Below the pieces are notes generated by a model that saw only the letters and a program-made list of their open reading frames with translations, ran no database searches and was not told the DNA's origin. Source: UBA1206 sp045600105 (GTDB lineage Bacteria; Bacillota; Clostridia; Oscillospirales; CAG-382). From it: DNA of 64,000 bases. The position numbers were made by a program, and so were the translations under genes. The stretch spans positions 1-64,000 of the forward strand of contig JAZRXG010000033.1 of NCBI GenBank assembly GCA_045600105.1. Direction: 5' to 3'. Of this stretch, positions 40,641-49,643 are shown one piece after another (positions within the stretch are counted from its first letter, which is position 1; each line of letters opens with the position of its first letter).

Positions 40641-41534
40641 CTATCGCTGATAAGGTGATTTGTTTTTAAGAAGCTCGAAAAGCTTCACGTAACTGTCGTG
40701 GCGGCTTGCGGGTATCCGCCCGTCGTTCACGGCGTCGATGACAAGGCATCCGATCTCCTTGGTATGTCCGCATTTTCTGAACCTGCATCCGGTGAGGTAT
40801 TCTTCCATTTCGGGGAAGCAGAAGACGAGCTCGTCAAGACGCAGAAGGTCGTTTTTTTCAAAGTCGAGTGACGTGAAACCGGGGGTATCGGCTATGTAGC
40901 CGCCGTTTTCAGTCGGGAACAGCTCGGTGTGACGCGTGGTGTTCCTGCCGCGCATGATCTTTTTGCTGAGTTCTCCGGTCTCGGCGTTGTACATCGGGTA
41001 CATCCTGTTGAGGAGACTCGATTTTCCGACACCCGAAGGACCCGCGAAAACGGTTATTTTTCCTTTTAAGAATCGCCTGAGCTCTTCCGTACCGGCGTCG
41101 TCTTCGGCGTTTGACGTCAGAAACACGCGAAAGCCGCATTTCCGATAAACAGACGCGTATTTTTCGCTGTCTCTGATGTCGTTCTTGGTAATGACGATGA
41201 CCGTCTCTACGTCGTTTTTGACGCCGATGCAGGTCATTTTGTCAACGTAAAACAGATCGGGTTCGGGGTCGGCGGAAGCGATGACGACGGCAAGAACGTC
41301 GGCGTTGGCAACGCAGGGACGCGGAAAACTATTGCGTCTTTCGCATATACCGACTATAAATCCCGTTCCGTCGCCGTTATCGACAAAACTCGCGATATCG
41401 CCGCACAATGGCTCGATATTTTCGTTCCGAAGCCGCGTTGCCGCCTTGCAGACGGTGACGCTCCCTTCGTTTTCAACGTTGAAAAATCCCTTGCGGCTCA
41501 GTATTATTCTGCCTTTTTTCGTGTTTTCCATCAT
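40641..41534 (-). CDS. rsgA: Ribosome small subunit-dependent GTPase A
   Basis: 297 residues. An N-terminal OB fold precedes the circularly permuted GTPase domain (VITKNDIRD for G4, then VFAGPSGVGKSSLLN for G1, DTPGFTSLDF for G3) and a C-terminal zinc knuckle with Cys and His (CFPEMEEYLTGCRFRKCGHTKEIGC). It checks 30S maturation. It lies directly after the PASTA kinase gene, the usual Firmicute order prpC-prkC-rsgA; the rpe and thiN genes that often follow are absent. Confidence 0.96.
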   Translation of the reverse strand: MMENTKKGRIILSRKGFFNVENEGSVTVCKAATRLRNENIEPLCGDIASFVDNGDGTGFIVGICERRNSFPRPCVANADVLAVVIASADPEPDLFYVDKMTCIGVKNDVETVIVITKNDIRDSEKYASVYRKCGFRVFLTSNAEDDAGTEELRRFLKGKITVFAGPSGVGKSSLLNRMYPMYNAETGELSKKIMRGRNTTRHTELFPTENGGYIADTPGFTSLDFEKNDLLRLDELVFCFPEMEEYLTGCRFRKCGHTKEIGCLVIDAVNDGRIPASRHDSYVKLFELLKNKSPYQR

Positions 41535-44351
41535 TTACTGAAGCGAGAACACGACGTTTATCTTCGTGCCTACCGCGACGATGCTGTAAGGCTCTGCCGA
41601 CTGCTCGATAACGGTGTCGGCAGGCTTGTCCGACGACTTGTAATCGATGCTGCCGAGCTTGAGGTCGGCTCCTTCGAGCGCGTCGATGACCTCGTCAAGT
41701 GTGAGTCCCGTAAGGTCGGGCATCACCGTCGTCGTCTTCTGACGGCTCACCTTGACCGTGATCGGAGAGCCCGCGGAAAGTCCGCTGATGCCTTCGAAGA
41801 GGTCCTGTTCGAGTACCGTGCCGTCGGCTTCGGTCGAGTCGACGTAGACGACGTTCACGGTATAGAGGCTCGTGTGAAGCAGCTTGACAGCCGCGGCTTC
41901 CTTCATTCCGATGACGCTCGGAACATCGGACGCGATCAGCTCGCTGCCGAGAACGGTCACGTTGACCTTGGTCCCGAGAGGAACGTAGTCATTGGGTTCG
42001 ACGTTCTGCTCGACGACGGTCAACGGAGTGCCTTCGCCTTCGGAAATATAGCTGATGCTTCCGAGCGTAAGTCCGTTCTGATGGAGATAATCGAACAGAT
42101 AGTCAAGCGTTCTGCCTCTGAAATCGGCAGTTTTGACAAGGTCGGGGCTTACGCTGACGGTTATGGTGATCTCGGTGCCGAGCTCATATCCCGACGTATC
42201 GGGGAACAGCGACTGCTTGAGAACGACGCCGCTTTCGCCTTCATCGGGCTGTTTTACGATATTGACTGTATAACCTGCCGTGATGAGGAGGTCTTCGGCA
42301 ACGTGCGCGGGAAGTCCGACGACTGCCGGAACGGGCGACGTGGTCGACATACCCGTGCCGCTGACAACGATGTTGATCTGAGTGCCGGGTATCACCGGAG
42401 TACCGGGAGCGACGTTCTGACGGATGACCGTGTTGACCGTCTGGAACGATTTTTCGTAGGTCACGCTGCCCACCGTGAATCCGTCCGCCTCGATGAGTCT
42501 CATGGCTTCGTCGACGTTCATGGTGCAGTAATTGCGCACCGGTTTCTTTTCGACGTGGTTGCTGACGGTGAGAGTTATCGTCGTCCACGCCTTGAGGTCT
42601 TTGGTGCCTACGGGGATATCCTGCGATATTACGACGTCCTGCTTTTTGTCGGAGTCTTCGTAAAGCACTTCGACGACGTAGTAAGCTTCTTCAAGCATAT
42701 TCTTTGCGTCGTTCACGTCCTTGCCCACCACGTTCGGGGTCGCGGTCGCGGTCTCGATATTCTTGGAGCGGCAGACGTAAAGCGTGACGGTCGTTCCCGC
42801 CGCGACGCTCGCGCCTATGCTCGGGTTGGTCGAAACGACCTGCTTGTCGTATGCGTAATCGTCGGTGACGTCCTGCGTCTTTGCGCGGAGATTGTACTGC
42901 TTGAGTATCTTTTCCGCTTCGGAGACAGTCATATACTTGACGTCCGGAACGGTGAGGTCGTCGGGATATTTGTTGACCGAAAGGGTTATGCGGCAGTTGC
43001 CGTCGGCAAAATATCTGGGTCCCGATTTGGGCTCCTGCTCGACTATATTGTTGAATGGTATGCCGGGACGGTAAACCTCCTTGATCTCGACGATGATATA
43101 TCTGCTTTCCTCGAGCTCGCGTCTGAGCTCGGTGGTATATTCAAGGTCGATGAGGTTGCGTACTTCAAAAGGATCGGCTTTTTTCGTTTCGAACAGAGTG
43201 GGCAGCCACTTATAGGCGAGATATCCGCCGAGCGCGAACGCCACTATAATGAACGCGAGGAACACGCCGGCTATCACCGGGAAAACGGAATGGCTCGGGC
43301 GCTCTTTGCGCTCCTTTTTGCGTTTTTTGCGTTTTTCCTTGCGGTTCTCTTTCTTTTCCTCTTTGGTCGGAGCCTTTTTTTCTTCGTCGACCTTCACGAT
43401 ATAATCGCCGATCTCGCTTGTCGCGATATCGTTGATGTTGACGTAATCGTCACCGTCAAACGATCTTTCGGCATTATTGTTATCGGGCTCCTCATCAAGA
43501 AAAACCACATCGGGGTGCTTGATGACGTAGTCGACTGCCTTGAGCATCGAATGAGCGTCCTTGAAGCGTTTTTCGGGGTCTTTTTCCATCGCTTTGGAAA
43601 TTATCTGCGCCACGCCGTAAGGAACGTCGGGCTTGATGCTTCTGACGTCCTTGGGCTGGTCGTTTATCTGCATCATCGCGATGGTCACGGGCGAATCGGC
43701 GGTGAACGGCAGCTCGCCCGTCACCTGCTCGTAAAGCAGTACGCCGACGGAATAGAGGTCGGAAGCGTAGGTCGTTTCCTTTCCGCTCGCCTGCTCGGGT
43801 GAGATATAGTACACCGTGCCTATCGCCTTGTTGTCGCCGTTCGCGACGTCGCTCATGTCGGGCGTCTTGGCGATGCCGAAATCGGTGACCTTTACTTCCC
43901 CGTCCTTGAGCAGGATGATGTTCTGCGGCTTGATGTCGCGGTGGATGACATTTTTGCCGTGAGCGTGCTCGAGCGCGCGGAGTATCTGAAGCGTGTAGAC
44001 GCACGCCTCTTTCCAGCCGAGAGCCTTCTTTTTGTCCATATAGCTTCTCAGCGTGATGCCGTCGAGGTATTCCATGACGATATACTTGATATCGGGATAG
44101 ATCGCCACGTCGTAAACGCCGACTATATTCTTGTTGGAAAGCATGGCAACGGCCTTAGATTCGTTGATAAAGCGCTTTTCAGCCTGCTCGTCACCGTTGT
44201 AGTGCTCGTTCAGTATCTTGACGGCGACCACGCGGTTCATCACAAGGTCTTCCGCCTTGAGAACGATGGACATTCCGCCGATACCCACGAGTTCGAGTAT
44301 GCGGTATCTGCCGTCGAGTATTTTTCCTATGAATGCTTCGTATTTTTCCAT
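41535..44351 (-). CDS. prkC: Ser/Thr protein kinase with eight PASTA domains
   Basis: 938 residues, much longer than the 580-700 usual for PrkC/Stk1. The kinase domain (about 14-280) has Lys 45 in VVAVKIL, HRDIKPQNIILL (Asp 139) and DFGIAK. A very basic Lys/Arg/Glu linker (330-352) precedes a membrane helix (about 357-380). Eight PASTA repeats follow (about 396-461, 466-531, 536-599, 604-667, 672-736, 739-803, 807-870, 874-938). PASTA domains bind peptidoglycan fragments, and such kinases control growth and spore exit. It shares one base with prpC upstream and abuts rsgA. Confidence 0.96.
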   Translation of the reverse strand: MEKYEAFIGKILDGRYRILELVGIGGMSIVLKAEDLVMNRVVAVKILNEHYNGDEQAEKRFINESKAVAMLSNKNIVGVYDVAIYPDIKYIVMEYLDGITLRSYMDKKKALGWKEACVYTLQILRALEHAHGKNVIHRDIKPQNIILLKDGEVKVTDFGIAKTPDMSDVANGDNKAIGTVYYISPEQASGKETTYASDLYSVGVLLYEQVTGELPFTADSPVTIAMMQINDQPKDVRSIKPDVPYGVAQIISKAMEKDPEKRFKDAHSMLKAVDYVIKHPDVVFLDEEPDNNNAERSFDGDDYVNINDIATSEIGDYIVKVDEEKKAPTKEEKKENRKEKRKKRKKERKERPSHSVFPVIAGVFLAFIIVAFALGGYLAYKWLPTLFETKKADPFEVRNLIDLEYTTELRRELEESRYIIVEIKEVYRPGIPFNNIVEQEPKSGPRYFADGNCRITLSVNKYPDDLTVPDVKYMTVSEAEKILKQYNLRAKTQDVTDDYAYDKQVVSTNPSIGASVAAGTTVTLYVCRSKNIETATATPNVVGKDVNDAKNMLEEAYYVVEVLYEDSDKKQDVVISQDIPVGTKDLKAWTTITLTVSNHVEKKPVRNYCTMNVDEAMRLIEADGFTVGSVTYEKSFQTVNTVIRQNVAPGTPVIPGTQINIVVSGTGMSTTSPVPAVVGLPAHVAEDLLITAGYTVNIVKQPDEGESGVVLKQSLFPDTSGYELGTEITITVSVSPDLVKTADFRGRTLDYLFDYLHQNGLTLGSISYISEGEGTPLTVVEQNVEPNDYVPLGTKVNVTVLGSELIASDVPSVIGMKEAAAVKLLHTSLYTVNVVYVDSTEADGTVLEQDLFEGISGLSAGSPITVKVSRQKTTTVMPDLTGLTLDEVIDALEGADLKLGSIDYKSSDKPADTVIEQSAEPYSIVAVGTKINVVFSLQ

Positions 44352-45103
44352 CAGTTATCGTTCCTCCGAAAAACGACCGCGGTTATATTGTCCGAGCCGC
44401 CTCTTTCATTGGCAAGATCAATGAGAATGTTTACCTTGGTTTCTTCGTCCATTTCCTCGGTCACGACGCTCGCCATCTCTTCTTTTGTAACGAGGTTCGA
44501 AAGTCCGTCGGTGCAGAGCAGGAGATAGTCGTAATCGTCAACGGTGAAAACGTCGCACTCGGCGCTTTCATTGACTCCGATGACCTTGAGGATTATGTTC
44601 TTCTGCGGGTGGTGTTCAGCCTCGAGCTCGGTGATTTTGCCGTTGTCGACGAGGTACTGAACGAACGAGTGGTCTTTGGTTATCTGTGTTGCCTTTCCGC
44701 CGAGGAAGGCGTAGAGCCTTGAGTCACCGGTGTTTATGACGAACGTCTTTCCGCGGCAGCATAAGAATCCGACAAGCGTCGTTCCCATGCCGTCGAGCGA
44801 ATCGCTCGTACCCGCTTTTTCATACACGGCGGCGTTCGCCTTGTTGAGCGAGTTGACGAGTATGCGCTCGATATCCCCGCTCGTCAGGCGGTTGATATCC
44901 GAAAGAGAAAGCGCGTTCCTCACCGATTTCATGAATTCGACAGCAGCGGTGCGGCTTGCCGTGCTGCCGCCTTTGGCGCCGCCCATACCGTCGCACACTA
45001 CTGCGAGCGCGTATGCCCTGCACATGAAAATGCGGAAAAAGTCCTGGTTGGTCTTTCTTTTGATACCCTTATCGGTCTTGCCGAAGCACCTCAATGCTGT
45101 CAC
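44351..45103 (-). CDS. prpC: PP2C-family Ser/Thr phosphatase PrpC/Stp
   Basis: 250 residues. PP2C metal-binding motifs are visible: VVCDGMGGAKGGSTAS near residue 38, VINTGDSRLYAF, DYLLLCTDGLSNLV and ERGGSDNITAVV. It opposes the PASTA kinase, whose start overlaps its stop by one base. It is preceded by rlmN, the normal Firmicute order. Confidence 0.96.
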   Translation of the reverse strand: MTALRCFGKTDKGIKRKTNQDFFRIFMCRAYALAVVCDGMGGAKGGSTASRTAAVEFMKSVRNALSLSDINRLTSGDIERILVNSLNKANAAVYEKAGTSDSLDGMGTTLVGFLCCRGKTFVINTGDSRLYAFLGGKATQITKDHSFVQYLVDNGKITELEAEHHPQKNIILKVIGVNESAECDVFTVDDYDYLLLCTDGLSNLVTKEEMASVVTEEMDEETKVNILIDLANERGGSDNITAVVFRRNDN

Positions 45104-45120
45104 TTCCTTTTCTTTTTATT

Positions 45121-46146
45121 TTATTCGATATCGTCGCTTTCGGCTTTGAGCTGTCCGCAGGCAGCGGATATGTCGCTGCCGAGACTGCGTCGTACCGTCG
45201 CTGTTATTTTATAACTTTCGAGCGTTTTTGTAAACAATTCGATGGCGTTTTTTTCGCTCCGTTTGTAAACTTTTCTCTCTGTTTGGTTTAACGGAATGAG
45301 ATTGACGTGGCAGAGCGTGCCGCGAAGCCTTTTTCCGAGTTCCTCGGCGTCGCATACTCTGTCGTTGACTCCCGAAATGAGCGCGTATTCGAACGATATG
45401 CGGCGTTTCGTCTTTTCTTCGTAGCGTCTGCACGCCTCAAGCAGGTCGTCGTAGGCGTATTTTCTCGCGATGGGCATGATATTCGCGCGTATTTCTCCGT
45501 TGGGAGCGTGAAGAGACACCGAAAGGGTTATCGGCAGTCCCTCGTCGGCGAGCTTATCCATTTTTTCGATAAGTCCGCAGGTCGAAAGCGAAACGTGGCG
45601 GTAGCCTATGTTCAGCCCCTTCTCGTCGTTCAGCAGATGCAGGAAACGTATGACATTGTCGTAGTTGTCGAGCGGTTCGCCCATGCCCATGAGCACGACG
45701 TTCGACACGCGCTCTCCCGTGTCCTTCTGTATCGAGAGTATCTGTCTGAGTATTTCGGACGGATAAAGGTTGCGTCTGAGTCCGTTGAGTGTGGACGCGC
45801 AGAACGAGCAGCCCATGCGGCAGCCCGCCTGAGTCGAAACGCACACGGTATTGCCGTGCTTGTATTTCATGAACACGCTTTCGATGCGTTCGCCGTCGAA
45901 AAGCTCAAAGAGATATTTGCGCGTTCCGTCGGTGGATATCTGGCATCTGACGATGCGCAGCGTGGTGAGCAGGCAGTCGGACGCGAGTTTTGCCCTGAAC
46001 GACTTTGACATATTGCTGAGTTCGTCGAAAGAATCTATTCCCTTCTGGAGCCAGCCGAAAAGCTGCCTGCCGCGGAACGCCGCCTCGCCTATGGAGGTGA
46101 CGTATCCGACAAGCTCGTCTTCGGTTTTCGACATTATTTCAATCAT
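45121..46146 (-). CDS. rlmN: 23S rRNA (adenine-2503-C2) methyltransferase RlmN
   Basis: 341 residues, a radical SAM enzyme. The 4Fe-4S motif is CRMGCSFCAS after CVSTQAG. GMGEPLDNYDNV binds SAM, and Cys residues in SLSTCGLI and LGSDISAACGQL provide the methyl-transfer cysteine region. It methylates A2503 of 23S rRNA and possibly tRNA. The start overlaps the rsmB end by 8 nt. Confidence 0.96.
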   Translation of the reverse strand: MIEIMSKTEDELVGYVTSIGEAAFRGRQLFGWLQKGIDSFDELSNMSKSFRAKLASDCLLTTLRIVRCQISTDGTRKYLFELFDGERIESVFMKYKHGNTVCVSTQAGCRMGCSFCASTLNGLRRNLYPSEILRQILSIQKDTGERVSNVVLMGMGEPLDNYDNVIRFLHLLNDEKGLNIGYRHVSLSTCGLIEKMDKLADEGLPITLSVSLHAPNGEIRANIMPIARKYAYDDLLEACRRYEEKTKRRISFEYALISGVNDRVCDAEELGKRLRGTLCHVNLIPLNQTERKVYKRSEKNAIELFTKTLESYKITATVRRSLGSDISAACGQLKAESDDIE

Positions 46147-47401
46147 TGTTTTTCCTTTCGATCAAAGCGGCGTAAAATCCGTCGAAGCAGCCGTTTTCGA
46201 GAATGAACGAATGCTCCTCGACGAGAGCGAAATCGCTGTTGTTTTCGAGAAATTTTCTGACTTGTCCGCCGTTTTCCTTTTCGTTGAAGGTGCAGGTGGA
46301 ATACACGAGCCTTCCGCCTTTTTTGAGATACGCCGACGACGCGCTGAGTATCGCGTACTGCGTTTCGTAAAGGGCGTCAAGGTCGCTTGCGTTTTTATAA
46401 CGTATCTCGGGCTTCGACGAAAGCACTCCGAGCGACGAGCACGGAACGTCGCATATAACGCGGTCAGCGGTCCCCTTGAGCTCTTCCTTTGCGTTTCTCG
46501 AATCGTTCACCGACGTTTCGATAATACTTATCCCGAGCTTTGACGCGGTGGATCTTATGAGTGACAGCTTGTTCGCGTGGATGTCGAACGCGATCATCCT
46601 GCCGGAATTTTCCATATCTATCGCGGCGCCCACGGTCTTTCCGCCGGGGCAGGCGCAGACGTCGACGACGGTCATGCCTTCCTTTGCTTCGAGGAGCTTC
46701 ACCGCGAACTGCGAGGGGCGTCCCTGAACGTAGAATTTCCCTTCATCGATCAGGGAAAGCGCCTTTTCGGCGCCGTCGAGGACGGTTATCATACTGCCGT
46801 CGGCAGCGCAGTCCACGCCGTTTTCTTTCAGTTCTCCAGCAAGCGATGCGGGCGTGGTTTTAAGCGTGTTGACGCGCAGGCGCATCGGCGGGCGCGAGAA
46901 CGAGGACGACAGTATTTCTTCGGCGGATGCCGGATATTGTCTTCTTATTATATTTATTATGCTTTCGTCCATCGAAAATCTCACGCCGTCGCCCGCGTTT
47001 TCGAGAGCGGAGGCGATCTTTTCGCGGCTGCGGCAGACGCTGCGCAGTATCGCGTTGACGAACCCCGAGCGTCTGACGTCGGTAAGCTCCTTTGCCGCTT
47101 TGACGGTCTCGTCGCAGGCGGCGTTATCGGGTATTTTCGAAAGGAACAGAAGCTGCGCGATGCCGACCGAAAGCAGACTTGCGACGATCGGGTCGGGCTT
47201 TTTTTTGGCGAACATATCGATGACGAAATCGATAGTCAGCTTGCGTTCGAGCACGGTACGCACTATCGACGCGTAAAGCGCTTTTTCGTTTTTGTTGTCG
47301 CCGAAGCGGTCGGCGTTGTTCGAAAGCTCAATGGAAGAATAAGCCGAGTCTTTCGTTATTCTGAGCACCGTTCTCGCGGCGGCAAGACGCGAGCCTTCCA
47401 T
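46139..47401 (-). CDS. rsmB: 16S rRNA (cytosine-967-C5) methyltransferase RsmB
   Basis: 420 residues from the ATG at 47401; the longer frame to 47629 is an arginine-rich read-through of the upstream gene. A NusB-like N-terminal domain (about 1-140) precedes the methyltransferase domain with VDVCACPGGKTVGAAI, DRVICDVPCSSLGVLSSKPEIRY (catalytic Cys) and RLVYSTCTFNEKENG (second Cys). It shares one base with the upstream metallopeptidase. Confidence 0.95.
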   Translation of the reverse strand: MEGSRLAAARTVLRITKDSAYSSIELSNNADRFGDNKNEKALYASIVRTVLERKLTIDFVIDMFAKKKPDPIVASLLSVGIAQLLFLSKIPDNAACDETVKAAKELTDVRRSGFVNAILRSVCRSREKIASALENAGDGVRFSMDESIINIIRRQYPASAEEILSSSFSRPPMRLRVNTLKTTPASLAGELKENGVDCAADGSMITVLDGAEKALSLIDEGKFYVQGRPSQFAVKLLEAKEGMTVVDVCACPGGKTVGAAIDMENSGRMIAFDIHANKLSLIRSTASKLGISIIETSVNDSRNAKEELKGTADRVICDVPCSSLGVLSSKPEIRYKNASDLDALYETQYAILSASSAYLKKGGRLVYSTCTFNEKENGGQVRKFLENNSDFALVEEHSFILENGCFDGFYAALIERKNND

Positions 47402-48108
47402 CAGTCGTTTCTCCTTCCGCTCATGCGCGAAATGAGCACGAGGTAGCGGAGTATCGTCATGATCACGGTGAACAGAGCGGCAACGTAGGTGAGGGCCGCC
47501 GCGGTAAGCACCTTGCGGGCTCCCTTCTTTTCGTCGGAAGTGAGGAAACCGAAGCGTTCTATGCTCTGCATTGCGCGTCGGGACGCGTTGAACTCTGTCG
47601 GCAGCGTCACGAGCTGGAACACCGCGCACATCGAATAGGCGATGAGCCCTATATAAGTGAGTATGAACGATTCGGTGAACGCCGCTATGAGGAAGCCGAC
47701 GGGTATGAGGATGGCTCCGAGCTTTGAGCCGATATTGGTGGCGGGGATGATGGCGAGCCTTATTTTCGCGGGGAGATAATCCTCGCTGTCCTGTATCGCG
47801 TGGCCCGCTTCGTGGCAGGCAACGCCTATCGCCGCCTGCGAGGACGACGAATAGACCTTTTCGGAAAGTCTGAGCACGTTGTCCCCGGAGTCGTAATGGT
47901 CGGTGAGATTTCCCGATATTCGTTCGATCCTCACCGCCGAAAGTCCGTGCTCGTCGAGTACGCGGCGCGCCGCCATTGCTCCGGTGATCCCGCTCGAAAC
48001 GCTTTTGGACGAATACTTGTTGAAGCGTACCGTCACCATAAGCTGAGCGAGCGCCGAAACTATAAGCGCGGGAACTATGAAAAATAAATACGTGGAATCA
48101 AAATACAT
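47401..48108 (-). CDS. YugP-type membrane zinc metallopeptidase
   Basis: 235 residues of the Zn_peptidase_2 family. Hydrophobic segments lie at the N-terminus (YLFFIVPALIVSALAQLM) and twice in the C-terminal half. The zinc motif is IGVACHEAGHAIQDSEDY. Family members recur between fmt and rsmB in Firmicutes, as here. The substrate is unknown. Confidence 0.92.
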   Translation of the reverse strand: MYFDSTYLFFIVPALIVSALAQLMVTVRFNKYSSKSVSSGITGAMAARRVLDEHGLSAVRIERISGNLTDHYDSGDNVLRLSEKVYSSSSQAAIGVACHEAGHAIQDSEDYLPAKIRLAIIPATNIGSKLGAILIPVGFLIAAFTESFILTYIGLIAYSMCAVFQLVTLPTEFNASRRAMQSIERFGFLTSDEKKGARKVLTAAALTYVAALFTVIMTILRYLVLISRMSGRRND

Positions 48109-48150
48109 TTATGCTGCCTCAAAAACGATTTTATTGAAAATTCAAATAAT

Positions 48151-49071
48151 TCAGGCGTTTTCCGTCGGGACGACCTTGTTGCCGGCGAGGAACGCCGACG
48201 CCGTCATCCTGCCCTTTCCCTCGGGCTGAAGCTCGGTTATGATGACGCTTCCGTCGGAGGACGCGACCTCGATGCCCTTTTTGTTTGCGGCAAGTATGCT
48301 GCCGGGGCTTCCGCTTCCGCTGCCTTTTTCCGCCTTGTACACCTTCACTCTTTTTCCGGCAAGATAGGTATAGGCGCAGGGAGCCGGACAGAGTCCGCGT
48401 ATTTTGTTGTAAAGTGAGTCCGTGGAGTCACCGAAATCAAGAAGCGTTTCTTCCTTTTCGACCTTGGCGGCGTAGGTCGCCGTCGTATGGTCCTGCGGAG
48501 TACGCGTCACCGCGCCGTTCGCGGCGAGGTTTACATAATCTTCGAGCGCGTCGCAGCCGAGGCTGGTTATGACGTCGTAATAGGTGCCGAAATCCATATC
48601 TTCCGGGATATCGACCGTCTTCTGCAGCACGATGTCGCCGGTGTCGAGTCCTTCGTCCATATACATCACGGTAACGCCGCCGACCTTGTCGCCGTTCATG
48701 ACGGCACGGTTGATGGGCGACGCTCCGCGGAGCGACGGAAGAAGAGACGCGTGCATATTGATGCACCCCATGGGCGGAATGGCGAGGATATCGGGAGGAA
48801 GTATGCGTCCGTAGGCGACGGTTATGAACACGTCGGCTCCGAGCGACGACAGAAGCTCAAACGCTTCTCCGTCACGAAGCGTCGAGGGCTGATACACGGG
48901 GATGCCGTGGTCGAGCGCCGTCTGCTTGACGGGCGAAAATTCCACCTTATAGCCTCTTCCCTTGGGCTTATCCGCTCTTGTGACGGCGTATATCACGTCA
49001 ACGCCGACGGCGATAAGACGCTCGAGGCAGGCTGACGCTATATCGGGTGTGCCGAAAAAAACTGCTTTCAT
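48151..49071 (-). CDS. fmt: Methionyl-tRNA formyltransferase
   Basis: 306 residues. MKAVFFGTPDIASACLERL, the catalytic region INMHASLLPSLRGASPINRAVMNGD (Asn-His) and VTVMYMDEGLDTGDIVLQ are diagnostic. A C-terminal OB-like domain contains NKIRGLCPAPCAYTYLAGKRVKVY. It formylates initiator Met-tRNA and is paired with def immediately upstream in transcription order. Confidence 0.97.
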   Translation of the reverse strand: MKAVFFGTPDIASACLERLIAVGVDVIYAVTRADKPKGRGYKVEFSPVKQTALDHGIPVYQPSTLRDGEAFELLSSLGADVFITVAYGRILPPDILAIPPMGCINMHASLLPSLRGASPINRAVMNGDKVGGVTVMYMDEGLDTGDIVLQKTVDIPEDMDFGTYYDVITSLGCDALEDYVNLAANGAVTRTPQDHTTATYAAKVEKEETLLDFGDSTDSLYNKIRGLCPAPCAYTYLAGKRVKVYKAEKGSGSGSPGSILAANKKGIEVASSDGSVIITELQPEGKGRMTASAFLAGNKVVPTENA

Positions 49072-49111
49072 TATATTATAAATACCTTTTTTGTCGTTAT
49101 ACTTGTCTTTT

Positions 49112-49579
49112 TTACTGTTCTATTTCGTCCGGGTCGAGCATACGGGTCGCCTTGTCGATGAAAAGGATGCCGTCGAGGTGATCCGTTTCGTGGCAGAAGC
49201 AGCGCGCGGTAAGTCCCACGTCGGTGTAGGTGCGTCTGACGCCGTTTCTGTCGAGCGCGCTTATCGTCACTTTTGCCGGACGCTTGACGATGCCCCACTT
49301 GCCGGGGCAGGAAAGGCAGGCTTCGACTTCTTCCTGCTCGCCTTCGACGGCGATTATTTCGGGATTTATGAGGTCGAGTATCTCGCTGCCGTTGTCGACG
49401 ACGACTATCCTGCGGAGCACGCCCACCTGAGGTGCCGCGAGCCCGACGCCGTCGGCGTCGCGCAGGGTGTCGTGCATATCGTCGAGGAGCGTGAGGATAC
49501 GCGGTGTTATCTGTTCTACGGGACGGCACTTTTTGCGGAGAGTGTCGTCGCCTTCTTTTACTATATTGAGCAATGCCAT
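49112..49579 (-). CDS. def: Peptide deformylase
   Basis: 155 residues. The three motifs are DGVGLAAPQVGV, EACLSCPG (metal Cys) and CFCHETDHLDGILF (HExxH). It removes the formyl group from nascent peptides. The second motif is EACLS instead of the common EGCLS, a mild change. It is followed by fmt after 40 nt and preceded by priA. Confidence 0.96.
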   Translation of the reverse strand: MALLNIVKEGDDTLRKKCRPVEQITPRILTLLDDMHDTLRDADGVGLAAPQVGVLRRIVVVDNGSEILDLINPEIIAVEGEQEEVEACLSCPGKWGIVKRPAKVTISALDRNGVRRTYTDVGLTARCFCHETDHLDGILFIDKATRMLDPDEIEQ

Positions 49580-49643
49580 ATCAATGACCCTTCCTTTCAG
49601 ATCGCTGCGCCGCGAAAAGAGAACGCGGCGTATTTTATATTTA

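Noticed and set aside
41874..43802. Plus-strand frame of 642 codons opposite the PASTA kinase
   Set aside because: The kinase and PASTA motifs on the minus strand are decisive, and this frame has no ribosome binding site or recognisable domain.
47402..47629. N-terminal extension of rsmB
   Set aside because: It is an arginine-rich read of the metallopeptidase gene in another frame. The ATG at 47401 overlaps the upstream stop in the style of this operon.
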